A DNA stretch of 41,958 bases from Microbacterium nanhaiense (GTDB taxonomy: Bacteria; Actinomycetota; Actinomycetes; Actinomycetales; Microbacteriaceae). Below are positions 7,109-17,844 of this stretch, piece after piece. The position numbers and the translations under genes are program-made. The DNA lies in the NCBI RefSeq assembly GCF_014646015.1, contig NZ_BMMQ01000013.1, positions 1-41,958 on the forward strand. The letters run 5' to 3'. The stretch's first letter is position 1. Each line of letters begins with the position of its first letter. The notes beneath the pieces are model-generated. The model was not told the origin of the DNA. It did not search any database and was given only the letters and a program-made list of their open reading frames with translations.

Positions 7109-8419
7109 ATGACGCAGTTCTCACCGCTGGCAGAACACCTCTCTCGGATGATTCAGATCCCTACTGTCGCGGATCGCGATGATGCCACGTTCGAGGCGTT
7201 CGTCGCGCTCATCGAAGATCTGTATCCGAACGTCCACGCCGCGCTCGAACGCGAACGAATCACGGATCGCGGTCTGCTTTTCCGCTGGCGGGGTGCGCGC
7301 GACAAGGACCCGCTCGTGCTGATGGCGCATTACGACGTCGTGCCAGCGGACTCGAGCGAGTGGGGCGAGGATCCGTTCAGCGGCCGCATCGAGAACGGCG
7401 TCGTGCATGGACGCGGCGCGCTCGACGATAAGGGGCCGCTCCTGGTCATTCTCGAGGCAGTCGAGTCGCTTCTCACCGACGGCTTCTCCCCCGCTCGCGA
7501 TGTTTATCTATCCTTCGGAGGCAACGAAGAGTCCTTCGGCGCAGGCGCGGCGGCGATCGTCGAGACCTTGCGCTCACGCAGCATCCGCCCCTGGCTTGTC
7601 CTAGACGAGGGCGGCGCCGTCGTCGACTCTCCGCTCCCGTACACCGCGGGCAGCGCGGCAATGATCGGGACCGGCGAGAAAGGTCAGGTCACGCTGAAGC
7701 TGACCGCCACAAGCGAACCGGGTCACGCGTCGGCTCCCCGCGGTATCAGCGCGATTGATCGCCTGGCCCGCGCCACCGCTCGTCTCACGCCCGCGACGTT
7801 TCGCCCTCGCACGCCAGAAGCGATCGTGCGCATGCTCCACGCGCTCGCTGATCGGGCGACGGGGCCGGCACGGATTGTGTATCGGCTGCTCTCCCACAGC
7901 CGCTTCCTCGCAGGTCGACTTTTCGCCGCACTCGGCGGGGAGCCGGCGGCGCTTGTGCGCACCACGATCGCTGCAACACTTCAGACGGGCGGCTCAGCGC
8001 CGAACGTTCTACCCGCGTCTGCGAGTGTCACCTTTAATCTCAGAATCATCCCGGGTGAGTCCGTTGACAGCGTCACTCGACGGGTGCGGCGGCGGATCGG
8101 CGACTCCCGCATCGCAGTCTCTTCACTCGAAGGTGCGGATCCCACACCGCTCTCCCCCGTCGACGCACCACAGTTCGAGCTCATCGCGGAAGCAGTGGGT
8201 TCTGCCTACCCCGACGCGGTGCCGACTCCCTACTTGATGATGCAGGCCTCGGATGCCCGGTATTTTCACGCGATTTCCGATCACGTGTATCGATTCGCGC
8301 CGCTCACGATGACGTCGGAACAGCGTGCCTCGATTCACGGAATCGGCGAGCACGTGTCGATCGACAGCCTCGAGAGGGGGCGCGCCTTCCACGCGGCGCT
8401 GATCCGGAGCCTCACGTGA
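7109..8419 (+). CDS. M20-family metallopeptidase / dipeptidase
   Basis: A 436-residue M20 peptidase. Metal ligands are recognisable: H74 and the catalytic D76 in MAHYDVVP, the bridging D106 in GRGALDDKG, the catalytic E140-E141 in GGNEESFG, D166 in LDEGG, and the last histidine in SIHGIGEHVSID near residue 410. The lid domain lies between about 190 and 310. It would cleave dipeptides or remove carboxylate-adjacent acyl groups in the cytoplasm, using two zinc ions. ATG 7109 matches the family start; the frame continues upstream into the antisense of the kinase gene without domain content. The stop codon overlaps the GTG start of the following MFS gene, so the two are translationally coupled and may act on an imported or exported compound. 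Confidence 0.9.
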   Translation: MTQFSPLAEHLSRMIQIPTVADRDDATFEAFVALIEDLYPNVHAALERERITDRGLLFRWRGARDKDPLVLMAHYDVVPADSSEWGEDPFSGRIENGVVHGRGALDDKGPLLVILEAVESLLTDGFSPARDVYLSFGGNEESFGAGAAAIVETLRSRSIRPWLVLDEGGAVVDSPLPYTAGSAAMIGTGEKGQVTLKLTATSEPGHASAPRGISAIDRLARATARLTPATFRPRTPEAIVRMLHALADRATGPARIVYRLLSHSRFLAGRLFAALGGEPAALVRTTIAATLQTGGSAPNVLPASASVTFNLRIIPGESVDSVTRRVRRRIGDSRIAVSSLEGADPTPLSPVDAPQFELIAEAVGSAYPDAVPTPYLMMQASDARYFHAISDHVYRFAPLTMTSEQRASIHGIGEHVSIDSLERGRAFHAALIRSLT

Positions 8420-9891
8420 GGATGTGGACGATCGTCGGGTTCCTCGCGGTCGTCGAGTTCACCAGCGGAATCCTGCAGGGCTACTACACGCCCATGCTCA
8501 CCGACATCGCGCGTGCGCTCGGTATCCACGACGCCGACGTGAACTGGTTCGAGGGCACGCAGCTCATGCTTTCGGCGCTCGTCGTTCCCGCCTTCGCCAA
8601 ACTCGGCGACATGCTCGGACACAAGCGTATGCTCTTGATATCGACGGCGATCGTCGCCGCGGCGTCGCTCGCCCTGCCGTTCGCGACGACGTTCTGGACC
8701 TTTCTCCTCTGCTGGGCAATCCAGGGCGCCTACGTCGTGTGGCTGCCCCTCGAGATCGCGCTGGTGTATTCACGTGCGCACCTCGCCGGCCGTGCGCACC
8801 TCGCCGGCATTGGGCGGCGGGGAGAAACGGTCGACCGCACGGGATCCGTGGGTGCCGCGGCCCTGACGGCGCGCGCGGCGGGCGTCCTCGTTGCCGCCCT
8901 CGAGTCGGGCGCCATCATCGGGGCTCTGGGAGGGGGCGCGCTCGTCGATGCCCTTGAGCTCCACACCGTCCTTCTCGTTCCCGGCATCGCGGTCACCGCA
9001 TGCTTCTTCGTGATTCTCTTCGGAGTGAAAGAATCCGCAGCACCCGTCGGAGGCCGTCTCGACACCACCGGGCTGATCCTGATCTCGCTCGCACTCGTCG
9101 CCTTCACGGGCGGGCTCAGCCTGCTGCGCGTCAATGGGCCTGCCGATCTCCTCGCCTGGGGTGTAACCATGGCGGGGCTTGCGCTCATCGTGCCCTTCGC
9201 CCTCTGGGAGCGACGTCACGACGACCCGCTCATCGACGTGCGCATGTTCGCCAACCCCTCGCTCTGGCCCGTCTTCCTCACCGCGGGACTGTTCGGAGTG
9301 AGCGTCCTGGGCGCCCAGGCTCCGCTGTCGACCTTCGCTCGGACGGATCCCGCCACCGCGGGCTACGGCCTCGGCACGACGGGCTTCGCCACCTCCCTGA
9401 TCATGGGTATCTACCTCATCGCGATGATCACGGGCGCGCTGGCCTACCCGTCGCTGGCGCGCCTGATGAGCCCGCGCCGCGCATTGATCGCTGCGGCGGC
9501 GCTCGTCGGTGTCGGCTATCTGCTGTTCCTTCCCCTGCACGACGCGTACGCGCAGGTCGTCATGAACATGGTGGTCTCAGGTCTCGGCTCCGGTGCCCTC
9601 GTCGCCTCGCTCCCGGCGACGGCGGCAGCCGCCGCTCCCCCGGCGCAGACAGGCGTGGCGACGGGCCTCACGAACTCCGTCAAGACCGTCGGCGGTGCGG
9701 TCGCATCGTGCGCCTTCGGTATCGCGCTGGCCACCGGCGTATCAACGGGAACCGCGGGCTCTCTCGCCGGTTACATGACCGTGTGGGCCGTGTGTGGCGT
9801 CACCGCCCTCGTCGCGGCCGCGGCGTTGCTCGTCGTGCCGCGCGGCGCGTTTCAGGACGCATCCGCACGCACCGCTCCCTCGCGAGCGTAG
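8416..9891 (+). CDS. MFS transporter, DHA2-like (drug exporter type)
   Basis: A 491-residue membrane protein with about 12-14 helices. The loop after helix 2 is KLGDMLGHKRMLLIS, the classic MFS motif A, and the VPAFAKLGD context is typical of the DHA2 group. The start GTG at 8416 overlaps the stop of the M20 peptidase by 4 bp (GTGA). A polar insertion near residues 119-150 (RAHLAGRAHLAGIGRRGETV) contains a perfect 18-bp tandem duplication at DNA level. Just downstream is a MarR regulator and a second MFS gene, so export of a toxic or secreted compound under MarR control is plausible. The gene ends 56 bp before the MarR start. Confidence 0.9.
   Translation: MRMWTIVGFLAVVEFTSGILQGYYTPMLTDIARALGIHDADVNWFEGTQLMLSALVVPAFAKLGDMLGHKRMLLISTAIVAAASLALPFATTFWTFLLCWAIQGAYVVWLPLEIALVYSRAHLAGRAHLAGIGRRGETVDRTGSVGAAALTARAAGVLVAALESGAIIGALGGGALVDALELHTVLLVPGIAVTACFFVILFGVKESAAPVGGRLDTTGLILISLALVAFTGGLSLLRVNGPADLLAWGVTMAGLALIVPFALWERRHDDPLIDVRMFANPSLWPVFLTAGLFGVSVLGAQAPLSTFARTDPATAGYGLGTTGFATSLIMGIYLIAMITGALAYPSLARLMSPRRALIAAAALVGVGYLLFLPLHDAYAQVVMNMVVSGLGSGALVASLPATAAAAAPPAQTGVATGLTNSVKTVGGAVASCAFGIALATGVSTGTAGSLAGYMTVWAVCGVTALVAAAALLVVPRGAFQDASARTAPSRA
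8773..8808 (+). repeat. 18-bp perfect tandem duplication inside the MFS gene
   Basis: CGTGCGCACCTCGCCGGC occurs twice in a row (8773-8790, 8791-8808). It adds six residues (RAHLAG) to a cytoplasmic loop and keeps the frame. It looks like a recent slippage event. Confidence 0.9.
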
Positions 9892-9922
9892 CGAATGGGT
9901 GGGATCCGCCGTCCACGTGCAT

Positions 9923-9947
9923 AAGGTGTTTATGTAATAATCACCCT
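9923..9947. promoter_or_regulatory. Probable MarR operator overlapping promoter
   Basis: Arms AAGGTGTTTAT (9923-9933) and ATAATCACCCT (9937-9947) match as an inverted repeat at 9 of 11 positions around a 3-bp centre. It is AT-rich against GC-rich surroundings, has the 20-25-bp size usual for MarR sites, and ends directly before the marR ATG. TATGTAAT/TAATAA inside it could be the -10 element, so binding would block transcription. No ribosome site is visible, so the mRNA may be leaderless or nearly so. Confidence 0.6.
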
Positions 9948-10397
9948 ATGAATCCGCAGCCGGACGACGCCACCCGCCTCTCCCTTGCGATCGAGCGTCT
10001 CGTGCGCGCGTTCCGTCCTCTGACGGAAGAGGACCCGCTCTCGCAGGCCGCGGCCGCGGTGCTGAGTCGTCTCGACACGAGCGGACCGAGCGGGATCACC
10101 GGCCTCGCACGTGCCGAGCGGGTGACGCAACCCGCGATGACGCAGCTCGTGAACCGGCTCCACGGCGAGGGGCTGGTCACGCGCGAAGCATCGTCGAGCG
10201 ATCGACGCTCGGTCGTCGTCGCGCTGACCGCCGAGGGGCGGAACGCCCTCGACGCGCGCCGCGCCCGCCGCGCGCGCCGCGTGGCCGCGAGCCTGGAATC
10301 GATCGACGCCGATGCCCGGCACCGGATCCTGTCCGCCCTGCCCGCGCTGGAACAGTTCATCGACGCGACCTACGCACAGGCGGGCACTCGTGAGTGA
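9948..10397 (+). CDS. MarR-family transcriptional regulator
   Basis: A 149-residue winged-helix protein. Residues about 30-100 hold the MarR fold: SGITGLARAERVTQPAMTQL is the recognition helix region and GLVTREASSSDRRSVVVALT is the wing with the conserved DxR. MarR proteins are dimeric repressors released by small ligands and usually regulate an adjacent exporter. Here the gene overlaps the downstream MFS gene by 8 bp, and a palindromic site sits directly before its start, so autoregulation together with the exporter is likely. ATG 9948 gives a normal length protein. Confidence 0.92.
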   Translation: MNPQPDDATRLSLAIERLVRAFRPLTEEDPLSQAAAAVLSRLDTSGPSGITGLARAERVTQPAMTQLVNRLHGEGLVTREASSSDRRSVVVALTAEGRNALDARRARRARRVAASLESIDADARHRILSALPALEQFIDATYAQAGTRE

Positions 10398-11619
10398 GGC
10401 GCAGGGCTCGCCGCACTGGAAACGCAATCTCGTGGTGAGCGCCGTCGGATCCTTCACCACGGTCTCCGGCATTACGCTGATCCTGCCGATTCTGCCGCTC
10501 TTCGTCGAGGACCTGGGCGTCCGCGACACGGCGGCGATCACGAGCTGGTCCGGCATCGCGTACTCGGCGACGTTTCTCACCGCGGCGCTCACCGCCCCGC
10601 TCTGGGGTCATCTCGGCGACCGTTACGGGCGCAAATCGATGCTGATCCGGGCGAGCCTCGGCATGGCGATTGCCATGTCGCTCATCGGGCTGTCGCAGAA
10701 CGTCTGGCAGCTCGTCGCCCTCCGCCTGCTAGCCGGGCTCCTCGGCGGATATTCGTCCGGTGCGACCATCCTCGTCGCCGCTCAGACCCCGAAGGAGAAA
10801 TCGGCCTGGGCGCTCGGTGTGCTCTCGTCCGCGATCATGGCGGGCAACATTGTCGGCCCCCTGCTCGGTGGGGGCCTCGCGGAGGCCTTTGACGTGAAGA
10901 CGGCGTTCTTCGCGGTGGGGGCGCTCATCTTCGTCGCTTTCCTGGGGACGGCGCTCCTCCTCAAGGAAGTACGGCGGCCCCGCACCGAGACGAGGAAGGC
11001 GACAGCCGTGCGCTGGCGCGATATCCCCGGCAGATCCACGATCCTTGCGCTACTCGGTCTCTCTGCGATCCTCATGTTCGCGACGATCTCCGCGGAACCC
11101 ATCATCACCGTTCACGTTGAGCGCCTGACGGGCTCCGATTCGGGAGTCGCCGTCTTCGCGGCCGTGGTGTTCTCGCTGTCCGCCCTCGGCACCATCCTGT
11201 CGGGCCCGTGGCTCGGCCAGCTCGCGGATCGAGTCGGTCACCTGCGCGTGCTCACGGTGAGCCTCGCGGCCGCGACGGTGCTGCTTGCCCTGCAGGCACT
11301 CGCCCCGGATCTCATCTCGTTCTCCGCGCTGAGGTTCGCCACGGGTCTCGCGCTCGGCGGGATCACCCCCACCGTCGTGGCGACCATCAGACGCCTCGTG
11401 CCGGACACATCGGTGGGCCTCGTGCTCGGCTATAACGTGTCCGCGCAGTACGTCGGTCAGGTCTCCGGCCCGATCGTCGCCGGGGCGCTCGGCGGGACGC
11501 TGGGCACGCCTGTCGTGTTCGCGATGACGGCGGTCGCCACCCTGCTGGGCGTGGCGGTGACCATCGCCATCCGGGCGCATATCGCGCGCACCGCTCGGCC
11601 GCGTTCCGGGCATCCCTAA
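10390..11619 (+). CDS. MFS multidrug transporter, DHA1-like
   Basis: A 409-residue protein with 12 predicted helices. GHLGDRYGRKSMLI after helix 2 is the MFS motif A; LLGGYSSGATILVAAQTPKEKSAWALGVLSSA fits motifs around helices 4-5 of DHA1 drug exporters such as Bmr/MdtG. It would export lipophilic drugs with proton antiport. GTG 10390 starts inside the end of marR (8-bp overlap), so both are translated from one mRNA. This is a textbook repressor-exporter pair. It belongs to a different MFS subgroup from the exporter upstream of marR. Confidence 0.9.
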   Translation: MSEAQGSPHWKRNLVVSAVGSFTTVSGITLILPILPLFVEDLGVRDTAAITSWSGIAYSATFLTAALTAPLWGHLGDRYGRKSMLIRASLGMAIAMSLIGLSQNVWQLVALRLLAGLLGGYSSGATILVAAQTPKEKSAWALGVLSSAIMAGNIVGPLLGGGLAEAFDVKTAFFAVGALIFVAFLGTALLLKEVRRPRTETRKATAVRWRDIPGRSTILALLGLSAILMFATISAEPIITVHVERLTGSDSGVAVFAAVVFSLSALGTILSGPWLGQLADRVGHLRVLTVSLAAATVLLALQALAPDLISFSALRFATGLALGGITPTVVATIRRLVPDTSVGLVLGYNVSAQYVGQVSGPIVAGALGGTLGTPVVFAMTAVATLLGVAVTIAIRAHIARTARPRSGHP

Positions 11620-11688
11620 ACGCCGTTGCCCGCCGATGAGCGCGGCGCGCTGAGGCTCCCTCATATCCGCCGTCGGTACCGTGAGAGA

Positions 11689-12144
11689 ATGACTCCCCGT
11701 TCGCTGTTCAAGACGTTCGCGCTGGCCGAGGTCGTGACCTGGGCGGGCCTGATCACCGCCATGATCCTGCGCGGCGTCGGCGTGACCGACTCCCTCGTGC
11801 CGGTGGCGGGCGGCGTGCACGGCTTCGTCTTTCTCGCCTACTGCGTCGTCACGGTGATCGTCTGGGTCGACGGGCGGTGGGGTGCGGGGCGTGGCGTCCT
11901 CGGCCTGGCGCTCTCGGTGATCCCGTTCGCGACGTGGCCGTTCGAGATCGCCACCGATCGCGCGGGGCTCCTCGCGCGGCGGTGGCGTCTCGGATCCGGC
12001 GATGAGGAGCCGCGCACGCTCCCCGAGCGGATCCTGGCGTGGGTGCTACGCCACGTCGCGCTCGCAGCGCTCCTCCTCGGCGCGCTCGTCGTGATCGTCT
12101 TCGTCGTCCTGTTGTGGCTCGGCCCGCCCGTCGAGCTCTCCTGA
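11689..12144 (+). CDS. DUF3817 domain membrane protein
   Basis: A 151-residue protein beginning MTPRSLFKTFALAEVVTWAG. Three helices in the first 100 residues carry the DUF3817 pattern: FKTFALAEVVTW, then GGVHGFVFLAYCV, then FATWPFEI. A fourth helix closes the C-terminus. DUF3817 proteins are small inner-membrane proteins of unknown function, widespread in actinobacteria. ATG 11689 is chosen since the upstream extension lacks family content. It is 69 bp after the MFS gene, perhaps its own unit, and ends at a strong terminator shared with the convergent UvrA-like gene. Confidence 0.85.
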   Translation: MTPRSLFKTFALAEVVTWAGLITAMILRGVGVTDSLVPVAGGVHGFVFLAYCVVTVIVWVDGRWGAGRGVLGLALSVIPFATWPFEIATDRAGLLARRWRLGSGDEEPRTLPERILAWVLRHVALAALLLGALVVIVFVVLLWLGPPVELS

Positions 12145-12160
12145 CACGGATCCCGAACGA

Positions 12161-12188
12161 CGAAGGGCGGCCCGAGGGCCGCCCTTCG
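12161..12188. terminator. Bidirectional stem-loop terminator
   Basis: CGAAGGGCGGCC / GGCCGCCCTTCG: perfect 12-bp arms with a CGAG loop, between the convergent DUF3817 and UvrA-like genes; its right end just touches the UvrA-like stop codon region at 12190. Confidence 0.85.
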
Positions 12189-12189
12189 C

Positions 12190-14541
<2,352 letters not shown>

Positions 14542-14609
14542 AGGACAGATCGTCGCATGCCGCGGCGATAGATTGGAAGTCTCACGCCCACGAGAGGACG
14601 ACCCCGCGC

Positions 14610-15530
14610 ATGCTCGACATTCTGACCGGTTTCGCGGTCATCGGCCTCGCAATCGTCATCGGATACGTCGTGGGACGCATCGATCTGCTCGGTGCCGAGG
14701 GTGGCCCGATCCTCGCGAAGCTGTCGTTCTTCGTGCTGAACCCATTCCTCATGGTCGTGGTCCTGAGCGAGGCCGACATCGCCATGCTGTTCTCCTCGCT
14801 CCTTCCCGTGTCGGCGATCGCCGCCGCCGTGATCTTCCTGATATACGGCGTCGTCGCAAAACTCCTGTGGAAGAGGTCCTGGGGCGACACGGTGATGGGC
14901 GCGCTCTCGGCGGGCCAGGTCAACGGGAACAACATGGGCATCCCGATCTCGACGTACCTGCTCGGCAACGCGGCGTACTCCGCCCCCATCGTGCTGCTGC
15001 AGCAGATCGTGTTCACCCCGATCACGCTGTCCGTTCTCGATGCGCTCTCGAGCGGCGAGACGAAGTGGTGGAAGGCCGTGCTGCGCGCGTTCCGCAACCC
15101 GATGGTCCTCGGCTCCTTCGTCGGGTTGGCGGTCGCGCTCACCGGGGTTGAGATTCCGCCGATCGTGCACGAACCGATGCAGCTGCTCGCCAATGCCGCC
15201 GTGCCGGTGATCCTGATCAGCTTCGGCATGTCGCTGCACGGGCGCCGCGTGTTGACGGGCCCCGGCACGAGGCGCGACGCACTCCTCGCCACCGCCATGA
15301 AGATCCTGCTGATGCCCGCCGCGGCCTACCTGATCGGCCGATTCCTCTTCGGTCTCGACGATCACGCGTTGTTCGTCGTGACGGTGCTGGGTGCGCTGCC
15401 GACCGCGCAGAACGTCTTCAACTACGCACAGCGCTACAACATCGGCCTGATCATCGCGCGCGACACCGTTTTCCTGACGACGCTCGGGTGCGCCCCCGTG
15501 CTCGTCGCCGCGGCCCTGCTCCTGGGATGA
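14610..15530 (+). CDS. AEC family transporter (auxin efflux carrier type)
   Basis: A 306-residue permease with 10 predicted helices in two groups of five. The first half has FFVLNPFLMVVVLSEAD, the second GALPTAQNVFNYAQRYN, and the crossover SAGQVNGNNMGIPISTYLLG; all fit the AEC/BART superfamily. Bacterial AEC proteins move carboxylates such as malate or malonate. Transcript ends at a strong hairpin right after the stop codon. ATG 14610 places the first helix at residue 5, as expected. Divergent from the UvrA-like gene. Confidence 0.9.
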   Translation: MLDILTGFAVIGLAIVIGYVVGRIDLLGAEGGPILAKLSFFVLNPFLMVVVLSEADIAMLFSSLLPVSAIAAAVIFLIYGVVAKLLWKRSWGDTVMGALSAGQVNGNNMGIPISTYLLGNAAYSAPIVLLQQIVFTPITLSVLDALSSGETKWWKAVLRAFRNPMVLGSFVGLAVALTGVEIPPIVHEPMQLLANAAVPVILISFGMSLHGRRVLTGPGTRRDALLATAMKILLMPAAAYLIGRFLFGLDDHALFVVTVLGALPTAQNVFNYAQRYNIGLIIARDTVFLTTLGCAPVLVAAALLLG

Positions 15531-15562
15531 CAGAAGGCCCGGCGAACACGCCGGGCCTTCTG
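15531..15562. terminator. Bidirectional stem-loop terminator
   Basis: CAGAAGGCCCGGCG / CGCCGGGCCTTCTG: a perfect 14-bp stem with an AACA loop, starting directly after the AEC stop codon and lying before the end of the convergent SDR gene. Confidence 0.9.
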
Positions 15563-15569
15563 CGCTCGA

Positions 15570-16340
15570 TCAGACGATCGGGTTGAAGCTCGACGTGTCG
15601 CCGCAGATCCGCTCGTTGTTCTCCGGGATCTCGTCGATCGCCGCCTCGGCGATCTCCGCCGCGAACTCCGCAACGTTGAGCAGCTTGCCCGCCTCTTCGC
15701 GGCGCGCATCGATCGCACCGGGCTCGAGACGGTTGAGCAGCGTCGCGGTGATCGTGCCCTCGATCATGTCCGCCGAGACGACCACGAAGTCGATCCCCTT
15801 CTCCGCGAGCTCCGGGATCCGCTTGCGGAGGGCATCCTCACCGGCGCGCTTCGACAGCGCGACCGGCGCATACGCCTCCATCGTCGGGGTGGTGCGAATG
15901 AAGTGCGCCTGGTGGCTCGTGACGAAGACGACGCGGGCACCGGCGCGCATCAGCGGGAGCGCGGCGTCGAGGGCGCCGACCTGCGCGTCGCGGTTGAGGC
16001 GCATGGCGTAGTCCTCGCCCATGTTCGCCTCCATACCGCCGGACGCGTTGAGCACGAGGATGTCCAGACCGCCGAACACATCCCGTACGGCACCGAACAT
16101 CGAGGCGACGGAGTCCGCGTCGGTCAGGTCGGCGCCGACGACGAGCGTCTGCGTGCCGAACTCCTCGTTGAGCTGCGCCGCGAGCTTCTCGGCGCGCGGC
16201 GCCTTGTTGCGGAAGTTGATGACGACGTTCGCGCCGGCGGCGGCGAGGAACTTCGCCGTGTCGGCACCGACGCCTCGCGACGATCCGGTGACGAGGGCGG
16301 TCTTGCCGGCGAGGGTTCCGGCGGGAATCGGGTACGACAC
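15570..16340 (-). CDS. SDR-family oxidoreductase with non-standard active-site spacing
   Basis: A 256-residue SDR: cofactor motif TGSSRGVG at residues 18-25, an INFR basic patch after the second strand (NADP-like), LNASGG at 98-102, catalytic serine S142 in TSHQAH. The usual YxxxK is not present: the sequence is YAPVALSK, where the lysine K164 has a valine four residues before it and the only tyrosine, Y157, is seven residues before. A similar YxPVAxSK pattern occurs, as I recall, in related actinobacterial SDRs, so it may be a subfamily trait and not a mutation. Substrate unknown. Monocistronic, divergent from the phosphodiesterase gene. Confidence 0.85.
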   Translation of the reverse strand: MSYPIPAGTLAGKTALVTGSSRGVGADTAKFLAAAGANVVINFRNKAPRAEKLAAQLNEEFGTQTLVVGADLTDADSVASMFGAVRDVFGGLDILVLNASGGMEANMGEDYAMRLNRDAQVGALDAALPLMRAGARVVFVTSHQAHFIRTTPTMEAYAPVALSKRAGEDALRKRIPELAEKGIDFVVVSADMIEGTITATLLNRLEPGAIDARREEAGKLLNVAEFAAEIAEAAIDEIPENNERICGDTSSFNPIV

Positions 16341-16425
16341 GAGCGTCTCCTGTATTCGAACGGGCGAAAGCTCCTCGAGACTATCGAACGACGACCGCGA
16401 TACCCATGAGTGCTAACGTCGCGGC

Positions 16426-17199
16426 ATGGCGTCACACCCGTTCTTCACCGGGCTCAGCAGCCCCCGCATCCTCGCCCATCGCGGGCTCGTCACCGACGAG
16501 ATGCGCGAGGAGGGCATCGTGGAGAACTCCGTCGCCGCGATCACCGCGGCACACGCGGCGGGCGCCCAGATCATCGAATCCGATTGTCATCTCACGTCCG
16601 ATGGCGTCGTCGTGCTCTTCCACGACGACACCCTCGAGCGGGTCACCGGCGACCCGCGGGCGATTGCGGACGTCACGCTCGCCGAACTCGAGAGGATCAT
16701 GGCGACGCGCGGAGGGCTCGCGACCCTCGCGCAGGCGCTCGATGGCTTTCCCGAGTCGCGATTCAACATCGACGTGAAGGCGGCGGCCGCCGCGGATCCC
16801 GCCGGCGCGATCGTCGCGGACTATTCCGACCGTGTGCTGCTCACGAGCTTTTCCGACGCGCGGCGCCGACGCGCGCTCGCCGCGGCGCGGCGGGCGGGCG
16901 GCGCGCCCGCCACCTCCGCGGGCGCGTCCGTGATCCTTCGACTCCTCCTCGCGACGCGGGTGCTACCGCTGCCCGCTCTCGCCCGCCGGGTCCTCCGCGG
17001 CGTCGACGCGCTGCAGGTCCCCGAGAAGCGCGGGCCGATCCGCATCGTGACTCCGGCCGTCATCCGTGCGGCGCACGCCTGCGGCGTCGAGGTGCATGTC
17101 TGGACCATCAACGAGCTCGAGGAGATGCGCAGGCTGCTCGGTATGGGAGTCGATGGCATCGTGACGGACGTCGCCGACCAGGCACTTCACGCGATGTGA
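16426..17199 (+). CDS. Glycerophosphodiester phosphodiesterase
   Basis: A 257-residue GDPD-fold TIM barrel. H18-R19-G20 (AHRG), ENS, E51 and D53 (IESDCHLTSDG) and H66-D67 (FHDDTLERVTG) are the catalytic and metal-binding set. The C-terminal VWTINELEEMRRLLGMGVDGIVTD is the conserved last strand-helix. It hydrolyses deacylated phospholipids to glycerol-3-phosphate and an alcohol; no signal peptide is seen, so it acts in the cytoplasm. ATG 16426 is the natural start. Located between an SDR (divergent, 85 bp) and rbpA (179 bp downstream), likely its own unit. Confidence 0.92.
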   Translation: MASHPFFTGLSSPRILAHRGLVTDEMREEGIVENSVAAITAAHAAGAQIIESDCHLTSDGVVVLFHDDTLERVTGDPRAIADVTLAELERIMATRGGLATLAQALDGFPESRFNIDVKAAAAADPAGAIVADYSDRVLLTSFSDARRRRALAAARRAGGAPATSAGASVILRLLLATRVLPLPALARRVLRGVDALQVPEKRGPIRIVTPAVIRAAHACGVEVHVWTINELEEMRRLLGMGVDGIVTDVADQALHAM

Positions 17200-17378
17200 T
17201 TGACGGCGGTGTCTCGCCGCGCTAACGTCCGCGGTGAGGGATGCATCGGCAACGACGCGGTGCGTCTGCGAAGGGTCCCCTCTGGGCATCAGCTGGGAAA
17301 CCCTCTGCTCGCGCGCAGTTTCGGATGATCCGCACAGCGCAGTTCGTTAGACCTGACAGACGACGAGAGGACACGAAC

Positions 17379-17768
17379 ATGGCAGATCGCAGCCTGCGTG
17401 GTATCCGACTCGGCGCCCAGAGCCTACAAAGCGAAGAGGGCGTCGTGTTCATGGAACGCAAGGAGCACACGTACGTGTGCAGCTCGTGTGGTCGAGAGAC
17501 GACACTGATGTTCGCCGCCGACGCCGAGGCACCGGCCACCTGGGAATGCCGCACCTGCGGATCCGAGGCACTGCTGCAGACCGCCGACGGCGCCACCGAG
17601 GTCGACCATTCCGGCGACAAGGTCGCTCGCACGCACTGGGACATGCTCCTGGAGCGCCGCAGCGTTGAAGAACTTGAGCAGCTCCTCGCGGAGCGACTGG
17701 AGTTCATCCGCGAGCGCCGCGGTGAGGGCAACGACCCGACCCGCGAGAAGAAGGCAACGCGCGCCTGA
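17379..17768 (+). CDS. rbpA: RNA polymerase-binding protein RbpA
   Basis: A 129-residue protein, MADRSLRGIRLGAQSLQSEE at the start. RbpA binds RNA polymerase and group 1/2 sigma factors and stabilises the open promoter complex; it is specific to actinobacteria. The N-terminal tail, the zinc-binding core with CSSCG and CRTCG, and the C-terminal sigma-interaction helices (RTHWDMLLERRSVEELEQLLAERL) are all recognisable. Start ATG 17379; a purine-rich site GAGAGGA lies about 8 nt upstream. The 179-bp gap before it must carry its promoter. It ends at an intrinsic terminator with a T-run and is followed by ppgK on the same strand. Confidence 0.97.
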   Translation: MADRSLRGIRLGAQSLQSEEGVVFMERKEHTYVCSSCGRETTLMFAADAEAPATWECRTCGSEALLQTADGATEVDHSGDKVARTHWDMLLERRSVEELEQLLAERLEFIRERRGEGNDPTREKKATRA

Positions 17769-17782
17769 CGCGCCGCAGGCCA

Positions 17783-17815
17783 ACGCCGGGATCCGCAAGG
17801 GTCCCGGCGTTTTTG
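17783..17815 (+). terminator. Intrinsic terminator after rbpA
   Basis: ACGCCGGGA / TCCCGGCGT stem (9 bp, extendable by wobble pairs) with a short loop, followed by TTTTTG at 17810-17815. It is the clearest classical intrinsic terminator in the window. Confidence 0.9.
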
Positions 17816-17844
17816 CGTGCCGGCGCTCCCATAGAATGTGATGC

